Assembly: GCF_024713975.1 (NCBI RefSeq)
Contig: NC_091106.1
Location: 12,069,001 to 12,133,000 of the forward strand
Direction: 5' to 3'
Length of the DNA stretch: 64,000 nucleotides
From: Paralichthys olivaceus
Taxonomy: Eukaryota; Chordata; Actinopteri; Pleuronectiformes; Paralichthyidae
A model generated the notes under the pieces. The model was not told the origin of the DNA. It searched no databases and worked only from the letters and a program-made list of their open reading frames with translations. Both the position numbers and the translations under genes were made by a program. This document shows positions 24,776-39,700 of the stretch, one piece after another; the stretch's first letter is position 1; the number at the start of each line of letters is the position of its first letter.

Positions 24776-27700
24776 ATGGGTTACAAAGCGACCTCCATGC
24801 ATTGTGTCTTAAGATGCCTGTGCTTCATGCTTCTCCATTTGTTTAATGCAGCTCAAGATGAAGACATAAGAAGTAAGAACACTTCTGTCTTCATTTTCTC
24901 ATACTTTGTCATGCTTGTTGTCCATACATTAAAACCTGCCAATTGCATACAACTGGCAAGGGTGATTTAATGTACTGTAAATGCATTCTATTTTAAATAT
25001 TACTCCAAACGATGTGATCTATTGAAACCATTATTATTATATGTTGTTAATTGTTTATTTCCTGTCTGCTTCAGGTTGTAGGACCGCACCGTGTGATTTG
25101 GTCTTTATTCTTGACGGCTCATGGAGTGTTGAAGATGTCAATTTTGAAATAGTGAAGCGATGGCTTGTCAATATCACGACAAGCTTCAACATCGGACAGA
25201 AATTCACCCAGGTTGGTGTAGTCCAGTACAGCGATGACCCCGTTTTAGAAATACCTCTCGGGAAGTTCCACTCCAACAAAGACCTCATCAAAGCAATGGA
25301 GAATATTGAGTACATGGGGGGAAACACAAGGACAGGCACGGCCATTCAGTTCGCCACAGATAAATTGTTTGGCTTCTCCGAGCGCAGCCCACTAGGCATT
25401 TCCAGAATCGCTGTCGTCCTCACAGATGGGAAGTCTCAGGATGAGGTTGTGAAGGCAGCGGAGGCAGCGAGGAAAAAAGGAGTAATTATGTTTGCTATTG
25501 GTGTCGGGTCAGAGACAGAAGAGGCCGAGTTGAGGGACATTGCAAACAAACCATTTTCAACGTATGTCTTTTCTGTGGAGGACTACAAAGCTATTTCCAG
25601 GATCATACAGGTCATACGACAGAAGCTGTGTGAGGGTAAGCAGCTGCTCATCAGTGTGCTGAACTAAGAGTGTTTTTCCTGTTTATTTCATTGTCTTTTC
25701 CTCCGCAGAAACCGTTTGCCAAGCAAGAATCCCTGTAGATTCACGCAATGAGAAAGGTTTCGATATTCTCTTACATTTGAATCTGGCCAAAAAAGCAAAG
25801 AAGATACAAGGATCATTTTACGGCACTAAGGCCTTTGAAGTGACGTCTCGTGTTGACTTGAGTGAAGCTACACGGTAATCAACCTGCCTTTATTCTTTCT
25901 TCATTATCATTAGTGTGGTGCAGTCACAGTTGGTTGACTTTGCATTTGATCAACCAGGAACCTTTTCCCTGATGGCCTTCCTCCATCGTATGTTATTGTG
26001 GCCACACTGAGGTACAAAGGATCTGTGACAGCTGAGGAGTGGGACGTGTGGAGGATACAGAAGATTGACGGGACACCACAGATAGCAGTGACTCTAAATG
26101 GCTTCGACCGCACCGTCATGTTCACCTCAACCAGTAAGGGAGAGAGTGGAACGCAGTCGGTCAAATTCTCTCAACAGACAGCACAGGTAAAGTCTTCAAG
26201 GGGACAGTTTATCCATCCTATTGCACAGGCTGTAAAATCATATGTATTATGTGGCTCATGCATTCGTACAAATTTGTAGTGAGAGGTTTGACAGATGTCG
26301 GCGTTCCCCAGACGGGAGAGGTCAAGCCATTGACTGTATATAAAGATGGACGACGTGTCTCCACTTCCTCCCATTGTACAAAAATAAAGCCAGAATATCT
26401 TGGATATGGGGGCTGCCATCTTGCACTTAAGACAAATTTTGGGCCAAATCAAATATTACTAACAGGTACTAGTCATATGGTAGATTGATTACTCACATCT
26501 GTACGCAAGCTGCTGTTGGCTACTGCAAGGACCAAGTCTATATACAGTGTGGGTCAAAGGAAGATACCTTGCTCAGATGCATTAAAGGAAATATATGATC
26601 CAAAATGTCTGGATCTTAACTCTTCAGTTCAGTTCAGTTCAGTTCAACAGCTACAACACAACCATAAAATGTTGGATTTTAGTCAGAAACATTCACACCC
26701 TTTTCCATTGAATATCCTCTGTTTTACTATTTGTCAGAACAATTCCAGGAAGTATCACTGTGTTTATCACAACTATTTTCTATTTGTTTTCAATGACCAA
26801 CAAAAGGTGTTCGATGAGAAATGGCACCAGCTGCGACTGCTGGTCACTGAGGAGGATGTGACTCTTTATGTTGACGACCTGGAAATAGAGACTCTGCCCT
26901 TGGAGACCCCTGTTGGCATCTTCATCAATGGAAAAATCCAAGTTGGGAAATATTACAGAAAGGAAACAACGGTGCCAGTGAGTTCGTCATTATCAACAAC
27001 TTCATTTTCATAAAATAGTCTATAATGTTGTTTGGTCAAGAAGTAAATTGTCAGTACATTATCTTGAGTATAGATAGAGGGAACATTTTGAGTAGTTGAG
27101 AAAACACACTGATACATGTTTAAACACACAGCTGGGTTTTTTGGCGCCTCCTGAAAGACATGTTGAAGTCCTTTGACAATAAATCTTTGGCACAAATGAG
27201 CCTTTTCCCCCGAAAGTTTTATTTGTCTCCAGTGGAATAATTTCCACCAAACTTGCTGTGTTTGTGATAAATCGTTATTGTGCTGTGTGGTAATTTGCTC
27301 TACAGAGGGATATGTGGAACTTCTACAAATATGTACATAATACAGCTTTTATTTTGAAACTATAGCACAAATTGGCAGTTTAAAATAGCTTGAGACACAT
27401 ATGTGAACACTTAGTTTGACATTGTTTGGGCCAATCGTGTTCATAATGATGGTTGATGAAATTAAATACACATAGAATAAATTAGATTCAAGTAATGCTG
27501 CCATTTTTAAACTGAAACCCTTCATTCGTCAAGTAGTGGATTATGATATAAGCTAAAAATAAATATGATTTAATCAGAAACAGCTCTGAGTTCCATGAGA
27601 AATATTTGGAGAAGGACTGTGCAGAAAACCCCTTTGTTTAAGAAGGAAGGAATGAAGGAAGGACGGAGGAATATAATTCGCTCACAACGTTTACATCTGA

Positions 27701-30700
27701 TGTGTCAGCCAGTATGTTGACATATCAATATGAACTCAGCCAGTGAATGTTGCTGTGTGAGCTGGCCCACTCTTAAGGATCATGAAGTTTTGAGAAATGT
27801 AACTAAGTGGTTGTTCTTACATAAGACAAACTTGTAACTGGAACCAGATTTTTGTAACTGGACCCTAAAAAATTACAACATTATTGGACCACAATGCAGT
27901 TTTTAAATAATATTACATTGTATGACATAGTATGACCCAACAGACTAAACCAGACCTTATTATGTTTAAAACTAAAAACAATCCACTGTTAATGAAATGT
28001 AAACCACACTGCACTTTTTCATGGGGGCTGGAATTAATATAAATCACATGTAATGATGGTCTTTCCGCTCACATGGTAACAGAAGTTAAAACAGCCGATG
28101 AACTGGAGCCATTTTACCACCAACATCAACAAAATACCAAATAATGGAAGAACGGTGTAACGTTGCTGCAGAACATGTCCAAACACCGGAGGAGGTCTGG
28201 CAGCGTGACGCTGCTCAAAACCCAATGAGGGCCCTAATCTTAGCTTGAACAGTTACACAAGAGCAATTTCAATTCATTAGTAGCAAAGCACTGATAAAAA
28301 CTGGGCTAAGTGTTGTAAAAATACCCCTACGTTGTGTTTTTATCCCAGCAGGTTGTGATTGTGTTTTTAACAGGAAGTTTTTCTTTTTTTCTTCAGTTTG
28401 AAATCCAGAAACTTCGCATCTACTGTGACCCTGAGCAGAATAATCGAGAGACTGCATGTGAAATACCAGGAGTTGTGAGTACCAACAATCAGCTTGGTTG
28501 CTTTTTTTTCAGTCTGAAACCAATGTAGATTACTTCTTCTCACCTACTTCATGCCTCAATCCACCTACATCTGTTTCTGCTCTGAAACACACTGCGCTGT
28601 TTTTCAGCCAGTGGTTTTATTATCACTTACCTCCATGCACACAGCGTACTGGCATGGCATGAAATGAAGCTTTCCTGCTCCATATTTCACAAGTACAGTG
28701 TTGCATTATTGTGCATGTGAAAGTGTAAACTCAGCATCTATACTTTCAGTCACATCTGTTTATGCATAAAATAATGTGTTGGAGGAGGACGTGTGGCTCA
28801 GCTTCAAACATACTGTACTCAATGGAGGTTTTTTCACCGTCTTCTGGCATCGAATGTGTTGTCTTGAATCAGTAGCCCATTGTGCTGGCTTGGAAATTGC
28901 TAGATCCACACAAACGAAGCCAAATGACTGTTTGTAATGTGAAGATGTTAGATAAAAATATCAAAAGAGACAAGATGAGAAGCCTAAAAAATTCTTTGCA
29001 AGCATTTGCAATGAAATCTCCAATCTCAGCTATCAGTTGCTATTTAAGTGGAGGCTCAGATGCCTCGAGAGCAAAATCTGACATCAACTGATTTCAAAAT
29101 GGAAAGATATTTATGGTTCATATTCAACTACAGGATCATTTTCAACACATCCATTCATCCATTATCTGTACCACTCATAATGCAGGTGGGGTGAACCCCG
29201 AACAGGTCGCCAGCTTATTGCAGGGCTGACACAAAGAAACAATCAGCCATTCACACCCATTGAGTGAAGCATATATTATATATGATGGAAATTATACTTT
29301 TGTTGTAATCTTATGTTTTATATCATGATAAGGTGGATGTGGTTTGAAATATTCGACACAACAAGACATATTATCAAATTTTAGAAGATTACAATGTGCA
29401 TTTTTCTATCATTTGTTAATCCGGAAAATGTAGATAAAAATTATATAATTTTGCCTTGCTTGTTGATTACAGTGCTCCAACAGTCCTGATTACACTGAAC
29501 CTACTGAAGAACCTTGTGTTTGTCCTCCCGGACCCCCTGGACCTCCAGGAATTAAGGTCAGCTGATCTCTTTCGGTTTTTTTTGTCATCTGTAATGCTAT
29601 TGTTTCATATATCTAATAAGAATATTTAAAACATGAACCTCAAACACTTTGTTCAGCACTCCCTGCCATTCAGACTAATGGTTAAATATTTACTTTAGGC
29701 AGCGGTGGTCCGTTTAGATAAAGTGAGAAAGATAACTGAAACTTTAGCAACATCTGTTTGTGTAAACACGCAGCAATGACAAAGAGACGAAATGGCTTCT
29801 GTTTAGAAGGGAGCAAGAAAAAATTGGCTTTATTAGAGCTTAGAAAAAATGTGCTGAACTCCCAGGTGATGTCTTAAATCCTGCTCATGTTCTGAGGTTG
29901 CAATTTATATCTGATTAGCCTGTAAACACCAATGTCCTTCTTGTCAGGAACAGTGCAGGAGGTTTGAACACTTTCATCTTTTAGATACACAGTTACTTGT
30001 TCAAAACATTCAGTTTTACAATTCACAGATTCACAGTCTCTTTTCTCTACTTGAGGCAAATTGAGGCTTGTCATGAGTGAGTCACAGTTAGTCTTGTAAG
30101 ATCCTCTTGTACTGTACTGTTTGCTGAAAACAAACCAGACCACTTCCTAAGCTAAACACTGGTTAGAATGGAAAGTTACCAGATGAGGAATAAACCCCAT
30201 GTCTCTGTCTTTATTGATCACAGGGTATTAACCAGATAATAGCAGCCCTGGTCATGGTGGCCTTCACACAAGGACGTCAGAGAGACTTTTATCTCAGCAA
30301 CCATACACTTTGTGAAGAAACCTACATGGTTTCAAGCATGTTTTGCATTTATTAGGTCACTGATGTGTTTTTACTACATATACAAGTACATCAAATGTTG
30401 CAGCCATTGCTGGCTCACATATGTTCCTTACAACCACACATAGTGCTCAACAGCATCATACATTATAGATAAATTAAATTAACTCAATGCATCAGAGAGC
30501 ACATTGTTACCAGAGATATTTTAAACAGATTAATTAATGATGTAAATATGCTGTGTCTGCTCTAGACCTGCTGTTTGGAATGTTCTATTCTGTCCTTTGT
30601 TAATTCCTCCTCAAACTGTTCTATCATATACTGTATTACAATTATTATTAGTATTTAGTAGTATATTGTATTACAACAATATACTGTATGTGTACTACAA

Positions 30701-33700
30701 TATACTGTCACTTTGTATTGTTTGTGTGCTGGACGTTGTGTGCAGAGTTTTGTGTTCATCCTACCTGGTTTATGTGTTATGAAGATTTTACAATGTTTTT
30801 CATAAGATGAGTGTGTCAAGAGTGTGGTTTATATATAAGTTTGAATGATTTACTTATGTGCTGTTATATTTATATATATTTCATGTCGACTATTTCAGAG
30901 GTCTGATGAGCATCAACACAATCTTCAGACCTAAGTTCACAGCTTTTTAAGATAAAAGCTATTATTGCTTTAAGCGTTATCGCATTGAAACGAAAGTTGT
31001 GCTTTTAGGTTGAAGACAACTTGCTAAGGGGAAATGATTCTATGAATAATGGTGAGGGCAGCACACGTAACACATGACGACAATTTCCGTCCTCCAGTTA
31101 TAACCAGTTACCCACCACAGTTGTAATTTATCTGCGGATGTAGAAGAAGAAAAGTCAACTTGGTCCACAGGCTGATCGCACTGTCCTCTGGTTATTTACA
31201 ATACACGTGCCAAGTGTGAAGTTGATAAGATGAAATGTTCCACATACACACAGCCAGACGTTTGTGGAATTAGTAGGTAGAAGTGAATAAGTTGCATTGT
31301 TGCCTCTCTGTACAGGGAGAAATTGGAGGCAGTGGTAAACCTGGTCAGCCTGGAGCTGCTGGTGCTGATGGTAAGCCTGTGAGTACTACATAGTTCAATA
31401 TCCACACATACAACTGCCAACAACACTGTCACAGCAGCATGTGAGGAAATGCCAAACCCATCTGAGTTAATGTACCCATTAGGTCATAACAATTTCAGCT
31501 TGTTAATTCTGTGTGGTCAGGACTGCATCACAATGTTTAAACACACTGCTAAATAAGTGGACTAAATATACTTATTTTTCCACTGGGTAAATGTATGATT
31601 TTAGCAATAGTGACAACGCAGTGGTGATTATATGCATGAAAACCAAACAGAAATGAACCACATGCTCTATAGCATGATCAAAAACTCCAAAAAGTAACTG
31701 GCCCCGTAGCCAAGAGCCACTCAGACAACATATACAGAGCTGAAGGGATCTAAATGTTTGAGCGTGTGTTTCTATTGTCCTGTTTTGGTTGAATTTTAGG
31801 GCATCCCTGGCAGCAGAGGGAGCCCAGGGCTGCCAGGTCCATCAGGAGTAGAGGTAAACAACATCACTGATCCTACCTGATTATCAAATTCAGCATCAAG
31901 AATAAACTTTAAGCTGCTTTCTTTTGTTTCCTCTGCCAGGGGCCACGAGGGCCACACGGGTACAAAGGGGAACAAGGGAGGCCTGGTGTTACGGTAGGAG
32001 TCACAAAGGGTTTCATTGCGATGTGTAGCACTAATGTGTGACTAATAACTAATACAAGTGTGTACTTTCAGGGTGAAAGAGGCGTGCCGGGATTATCGGG
32101 ATCATCCGGAAAACCAGGAGAGAAGGTGGAGATATGTGTTACTCAAACATGCCTCCTACGTTTCTACTTTATAATCCTGTAATTTGTCACAATTGTTCAG
32201 CTTTAGATGAAAGTGACAAAACACACTAAATTGTCAAAGTTAATTCTCTTTTTTTGTGTTATCAAATGTAGGATTAACAGGAAATCCCTGCTAGACACAT
32301 CAACGTGAAGTATTGAAACACTGCTGCATCAATCACTCTGAAAACCATATGTTATTAATATAAAGCCAGATCCCTTGGGAGCTGCTTTACTGCGGGACAG
32401 GAGCGCTTTGCAGAGAGAGCATGAGGGCCTTCAGAGGCTTTTTAAATGTGTTGATATTTCCTGGCTTTTGTTCTGCACGTTTACTCTGAGAAATCAACGA
32501 AAATTGGTGAAAATCATCTTCATCCATGATGTTAAAGAAAGTGTGGATCTGCCCCCTTATCCGGATCTTGACAAACATTTTATGGCCCCTTCCCAGACCC
32601 ACACCACTCTCTTATAACAAGTTTTATAGTATTCCGTCCAATAGTTTTTGCGAAATCTTGTTTATAGACAAACCGACCAACAGAAGGACATGGGTGGAAG
32701 CACAACCTCCTTGGTGGAGATAATCAAGTCAACATGAGCAACCAGAAAGACTGAAGAAACAGATCAGGTCTCCACAGAGAGGATGTATGTCCCTAACTAG
32801 ATGCCATTGAAAGCTCCAAAATTCAAACTTCAACTTATTTATTCATAGTGGTATGTGGCTTCAAGGACCCCCGCAAGATTTTTGCTTTTAAATGTTTTAT
32901 TTCTGTAATTGTATGATATTCAGTAGCAACATTTTCATGCATTATCTCAGTGTGTTATTTATGGATGATTATAGTGAAAATTTACTTCCCTCAAGGACCC
33001 TTAGGTGTCCCCAGACCCCACTTTGAGGACCCCTGGTCTATGAGACTGAATTCCCCTCCTGTCTTGGCTAAGAGGTGTTTGCATCCAGGAAAGAGCCTCA
33101 GAAGCAGGAAGCCTCCTCTCTTTAAGTTACAGTATAGAGGGACTTCTCATCTTGTAGAGCGGAAGATTTTCTTTGGATGCAAACTTACAAACTTACAAAC
33201 TACTACTCCAAATCGTTACCACATTGTAAGACCACCAAAGGGTGTAGTCTAATTTTCCTGGCATTGCATATAGAGAATGGAAACATGAGCTGTGCACTAA
33301 GTTAAGACAGAAGAACATGATTCAAGAACACAAGAGGAAGAGAGACTGTGAGCCTGTCTTCATGGCCACAGATGTTCATTACCTTTGGAGGAATGTCTTA
33401 TAGAAAGCTTAATACATGTCCAGTCTGCTGTTGATCTTTGTAGTTCATTAACACTGTCATACATTCCCGATGAGTGAGTAAGCCTGTTAGTGAAAGCTCC
33501 TCGTCATCAAATCTGCCTGCTGCAGTGTTTCCTGTTCACCTGATCTGTAAACTCACTGCTTACCTTACTGTTGCCTTAACTATCCAAGTTTTATGATCCG
33601 TGTTCATGCACCCCAGCATTTGCAACACAGGCCAACACAACAGGAAAACTCACAAACAAAGAGCAAACACAACCAGTTGGTTTCCATGAACCTCTTCACT

Positions 33701-36700
33701 GTGGTTCATTTGTTTTACACTCTCTAACAGAACCGCTGTGACGGACGCAGCTGGAGAGATGTTTGATAGAAGTTGTGATAACAGTGGAGAATTCTTTCCT
33801 GTTGACTGCATTCAGCTTAAAGTAAAAGAAAGAAGAAAGAGTCATTGACTACAATGTCTTTTTGTACACAGAGTTTTTCAAATGAGGCCAAAATATCATC
33901 CACAAAAGTCCCTGAGCCAGACAATGGGGTTTTACACTGAACACTGATTTATATCTTCATGAGCTGAGCAGCATATTTTTGAATGCTGGGATGCAAAAGT
34001 GGAAAAATCCAAGGCTTTGTTATAAAATCATCCTTTTTATTCTGACAGAGTGAAAATAGATTCACATCATATGTAGAAGCTGCATTAAACAGATAGTAAC
34101 ATTCAGTTTCAGGTCAAGCAGTGGCATATTTAAAGTGTCTCACACTGACTTCATATCTGTGACCATGTAGAATATACAGGAGATATATTCGTGTTCTTGT
34201 CCCACACTGTATAACTTCCTGATCGGACTGATGAGGAGTCGTTGAATATATACTTGAAACTGGATAATGCAGTCAAACAAGTGGAGGATGCATTACAAGC
34301 CAGCTCAGATCTTAAAATGTAACTATTTTCTAAAGATGATTCAAATCTTTTGACTTTTCTCAGGGCTCTATAGGATCTCCAGGTACCGCAGGGTTACCAG
34401 GAAAAAATGGTCAAGTGGTAAGAGCACAGATATTCCCTAAAAAAAAGCTTGTCACTGAGTTTGTCACAAGAAATATATCTTTATCTCGGGTTGCTTGATA
34501 TTTCCAGGGAGAAAAGGGAAATATGGGACCTCCTGGGCCGCCTGGTTATCGAGGAGAGCCTGTATGTATCAAGCACTTCAGAACCGGATCTCTTGTGCCA
34601 TTATGAGTCTGTGAAATATAATTTTCTCTGATTTCAGGGCCGACCTGGGAGAGATGGAAAGAATGGATTTCCAGGAGGTCTTGGTCAAAAGGTCTGTTTG
34701 TTTTGACACTTAAGGAGAATATTAGAGAAGTGAGGTTGGCTGAGTGTGCACGATCTTAAAAGGCTTTATTATTCCCAAGAGTTGTGCTGTCGATGTTTGG
34801 CAACCATGGGAATGGAGTCATAACAGTGCTGGTGTCCCCTTTTCCCCCCAATCCCCATGAGACAATTTTAGTAAAGATCAAAGATGTGATTCATGTTTTA
34901 GATGAATGTCTTTTATAATTAATCCAACATGAGATGTAAAATGCATGAGCAAATAGTTCGTATGCATCAAATTAAAGGCTCATAATTAGAAATCTGGATG
35001 AAAAACCCCACTAAACCTATTAATCATGTTTAAATTTTTCCTATGTGTTAATTAGGGAGAAGTTGGGGCCAGTGGCATTCCTGGAGCTGATGGAAGAATG
35101 GGCCATCCTGTGAGTTGTAAACACATATATTAGTCTGAGTAAATGTTTAGTATTTTATAGTTTACTCGAGCTGTGAGCATTACCTTACATTTTCACTTGG
35201 ACTCGATGACTTGATGTAAAATGTTATGCAAATGGTGCATGAATGAAACATGAAATGGACTGTCACGTAATGTTAACGTTAAAACTTTGCAGTAAAACAT
35301 TTTGCCAACAAGAGAAGGGGAAACTTTACATGTGTGATACACTTGCATTACGGTTCACTCACTACTGCACAGAAAAACGCTCTAAACAAATCGTAGTAAA
35401 TAATGAATCAAAAAGAAATAGATGCATAACTTGTTTGAACCGCAGCAGGACTGCAGTGTGTTAATATAGTGTAAGCAGAGCAGAGAACACCCCTGACAGC
35501 CAGTAAATTAAGGGTATTTCCCCTGTAGTTCATCCCAGGATAACCCTGTTATGTAACAGGCGGGCTCGGGCTATAATCTGAGGCAGCGACTCATTTGGGG
35601 AACGCTCTGGTGCTCTGGATCTGTTTTAGGAAGAAAAGTGTTTTTTCAACTGGGCAGCCTCCCCACTGATCATGATCGTAAGCGTGGTCCAAAAGTTTGA
35701 GATGGGTCTACAAGAAGATGAGTCAGTCGCTCCACACGGCTGTAAGCCATATTTCCCCCACTAGAACAATAGAGTTAGCTACGTTTCCAAGGGGACAGGA
35801 TGAGTGCTGTACTTCCTCCTGGTTAAAAAAAGATGCACTTCAGTGTGAACCCGTGTACAGGGATGTTTTTTTACCTATAGGTTGAGTGCAAGTGTGTGGG
35901 TGGCTTTATCTGTATCTCCGTTTCCCTGCCTGCCTTTAATCCATTCTCCATGCACACATGTTACTCAAACTTTTGTGTGAGGCAACAACCAAGCATCTGA
36001 AAACATTTATCTCAGAAGAAAACAACTATAACGAAAAACACTAAAGAGACTGCATGTGTTGAACTGAATAAACTTTAAACTTATTAAACTGTTTATTTTA
36101 AAATCTGTATCTGCTGTCATTCTCTTTCCCAGGCACAGTTTAAACTGCAACTCTGTTGTGTCTCTTTGCTTTTATCAGCAAATAAAACACTTGCAACTGA
36201 TATTGTTCATCTCAGGATCAAATGCAGATTAAACTTTGGACTAAACTGTTCATGCACAGGCTCATGCAACTTAGATCAATAAATTACATGAAATAGGATT
36301 GTATTTAGAGGATTTACATTAACAAAAGTAAAGAGTGTCACATTTTTGCAGCACCATGACAACTTCACGGAGCAATTGGCTTCATTATGTTACTGACAGA
36401 ATGAAGTGATCATTTCAGGGCTATAAAAGGAAGCAAACTGGAACCCGTGGGCCTTCATGCTGTTTGTATTAATGGTTTCGAAACAATGAATAAAGTGTTT
36501 ATAAAGTTGTGAGAGCAACTGCCCCCCAAAAATGAAGCCAATGTGCCTTGATTGCTAACTTAGTGGCTGGCTGCAGTATAGGTGATAAGCCTGCCTCCTC
36601 CATGTTAGTGGATGGTTTTCTTTCATTTTTGGTTGTTCTTATGTCACTGATGTTTGTCCATGTTTTCAGTTTTCTATTTACTTGATTATATATAAAAATG

Positions 36701-39700
36701 GACTGACACCTAACCTGACTCATGATTGCATCGATGGGACCTCGCTACCATGGCTCCAAACAACGATCGCTATTGTGTAGTCAAATGCACAAAATATCGT
36801 TGTTCCATATTTGGGCTTCATTTTTGGATAGTGGGAGAGAGTGGAGACTTGTCGTCCATCTTTGTGCTGTAAAGTTATAAGGAGATTTCAGTTCCATGTC
36901 ATTTTTTGTGATAAACAGTCAACTAATAATCTGTTTCCTTGGTTCCAGGGTTTACCTGGATTACCAGGAACTGCAGGCCTGGATGGACAACAGGTAACAA
37001 TGTCCCAACAGATGTGCAAAGGAAACTGGTTTTTAATTTGGCTCATTCTTTTTGATAAAGTTTGACTGATAAGATTTCACTGATATTATATTTGACTGAT
37101 AAGATTCTCAATTTAGGGGGAAACTGGTTTGCCTGGACCAAAGGGCTTCAAAGGGTCATCTGGACCTCCTGTAAGTTGTTGTACTCTTTGCGCGAAACAA
37201 AATGTTGATATTGAACCTAAAAAAACGATAAAAGATTTCTTCACTCTCCTGCAGGGTGAGATGGGTTTACCTGGTGCACCTGGTTTAAAAGGACCAACTG
37301 GATCCAAGGTAAACATGTAATCTTATTAGAAAAATCACTTTAAGTCTGCTGTTATTAGAAATGAAGCTGTCAGCGATAGTAACTGGATTACACCTACGCA
37401 ACAGACATCAAGATTTAATATGGTCTTTAAAGAGGATAAACTCTGTACTAAATATAATGATAATTGATCCCTCTCTATTCCCTGAGGCCATGAGAGTGTG
37501 AGTCAGAAGAGTCAACAAGTGTAGAACATTTTACTAAGTATGGGTGTTGTACTGATGTCAATGTCGTCCAGCCTATACAATACACACTGTGGTGCACAGT
37601 GTCATAGAAAAGGTTAAAGCCTTCTTGAAAAAACCTTCGAAAGCTGCTTGGGTCAGCAGCGTGACATGACATGTTTCGTTTGGTCACTGTTTCTCTAAAA
37701 TCAACTGAGCGAGAATAACTCTTGGCGTCACTGACATGTGCTAAATTCAGCAATGATCCGGTCGTGCTGCTTTCGTCAGTGGAACTTCAGTGGAAATGTA
37801 AGCAGTCTGGGCTTGTCTGGTCTGGACGCTCTGACTCCTCATCAAGTTTCATTAGCTGATGTGCCTGTAACAAGCCAGTGCGTATTGGTGAATGGCACAC
37901 AACTTAAAATGCAGTCGGCGAACACACTTCAGACTGAAGCTATTTTTGTTCAACTGAAAAATAAATCTGATGAGAAACAATTTCACATCAGGCTGCAATC
38001 ATGCAATATCCCAAAACGTTCTGAAATCAATTCAATCATTAAAAAACGGATCATTGTAAGACAGTTAAAATGAACAATAGCTGCTCTACAGTCATTGAAA
38101 TTCTAGGGATACTTTTACATTGTGAATTTCTGTAACATAAACATGTTTTATTTCTTTATCAAGGGGAGTAAGGGTGGAAGTGGAAGCCCTGGTTTACAAG
38201 GATCTCCAGGGCCTGTGGTATGTTTCTGATTAAATAATAATTAACAGAAAACTGTATTTGTAACATAAAGTACTGTAAAGTGTATTGAAACAATCAAATT
38301 TTTGAGTTTAGTTATCCAGCAATAGATAAATTAACTGTGTTCTTGTTTTCGATGATTAGTCTTTAATTTAATGATTTTAAAGGGGAGTGCAGGAGAACCA
38401 GGAGCAGCGGGTCAGCCGGGGCACTCGGGCATGCCAGGCCTGAAGGGAAACAAGGTGAGTTTTTCTTTTTTAACCGACATTCCTTTCCCCTTTCATCCAA
38501 TGAAGCATTATTTAGAATAATCATTTATTACTCTGATAATTCACAGTTAAACGTCAGCTCCATCTGGTCAAAACAGAACATTTACAGTATGTCCATTGGA
38601 ATTTAGTCACAAATATTTCCGTTGTAATGATGTCTCATCTTCTATATCAGCAACTTATTTTGGACATATACAAAATATACTTAAAATATACAGTACTTAA
38701 ATAAACCTGATTTATGAGAAATGTCATATAAAGTAACTTATACTCCGATAAATAATTTGTTACTTGTGTTTTTATAAATTATAAAATTATAAACCATGTT
38801 TTTATTGTTCACCAGGGCCAAAGAGGAAATACAGGTGACAGAGGAGAGATGGTAAGACTCCAGACAGATTGTGAATTCATGTCTTCTAACTCGCTGATGC
38901 TAATCTAGGATCTAAAATAATAAGAGGCTAACAGCTCATCAACCTTGAACATTTCTGGAGAAATCATTACTGGTCTGTCAAACTCACAGTGGAACTTTAA
39001 ATCAGATCATTTTTGAAAGCCTGTATTTAAGCTCTCTACTGCTCGGGTAAACCCCTGTTAGTGAAGGAAATACTGTCTTTGATTAGTTTAATATAGAAAT
39101 CAATATAGTCTACTGGAAATATAACTTAATTTATCACATATTACAAATGGTTTGCGTCATATAGCAGCTGTATTTTGTCTTACAGAGGTTTGACAGGATG
39201 TTTGCCTCCATCATGTTTTTATCCATTATGCTAAATTTGATCAATGTGATGTGAAGAAAATCAATGAGGGAGAGCAACCATATTTATGTAAACAAACCTA
39301 ATGGTTATTAATGTACCGCAGTTAAACCACAATAACACCAGTGAATATAACCAATGATTATGTTTTGAATGGACGGATGTGTATCTGCATCATTGCAGTA
39401 TAAACTGTATAGACTAGTGTGGTGTTGTCATGGTGATCTAATGATTTTTGTCATCAGGGATTGAAAGGAGAAAAAGGAGAACATGGTCGACCAGGGGATC
39501 ATGTGAGTTTCTTTTGATCAGCTTTGTTGTACGATAACACATTTTCTTGAACGATGTGAAGTTTCTTGTGCTTAGATTCAGAAATTTAAAATTAATTCAT
39601 CATTGGCCAGGGAAGTCATAATTTTTTTTCAAGTTTTGAGGGTCCACAGTGCCACCATGTGGCCATTTACTAACCAGTTCTCCTGAGCCATGGAGTTTGA

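Larger units (their letters stand above)
24776..29556 (+). other. col21a1: col21a1 exons 1-7 (signal, vWA, TSPN, linker)
   Basis: Exons are 24776-24872 (phase 1), 25075-25635 (the whole vWA domain, phase 1), 25709-25874 (phase 2), 25958-26186, 26807-26977, 28397-28474 and 29473-29556. Junctions read I-R-S-C-R-T, L-C-E-E-T-V-C and E-A-T-R-N-L-F, all matching the human protein's segments. The acceptor of exon 5 (gaccaacaaaag) has a poor pyrimidine tract but is the only in-phase AG. Intron 5 (26978-28396), intron 6 (28475-29472) and intron 7 (29557-31315) hold repeats and no coding exon I can see. Confidence 0.93.

Noticed and set aside
26624..26646. CAGTT pentanucleotide run before col21a1 exon 5
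   Set aside because: Only four or five units and about 160 nt from the acceptor; an ordinary minor microsatellite with no evident effect.
37738..38073. A 111-codon plus-strand ORF inside col21a1 intron 18
   Set aside because: No domain, no compatible splice sites keeping the collagen register, AT-rich composition; most likely chance.
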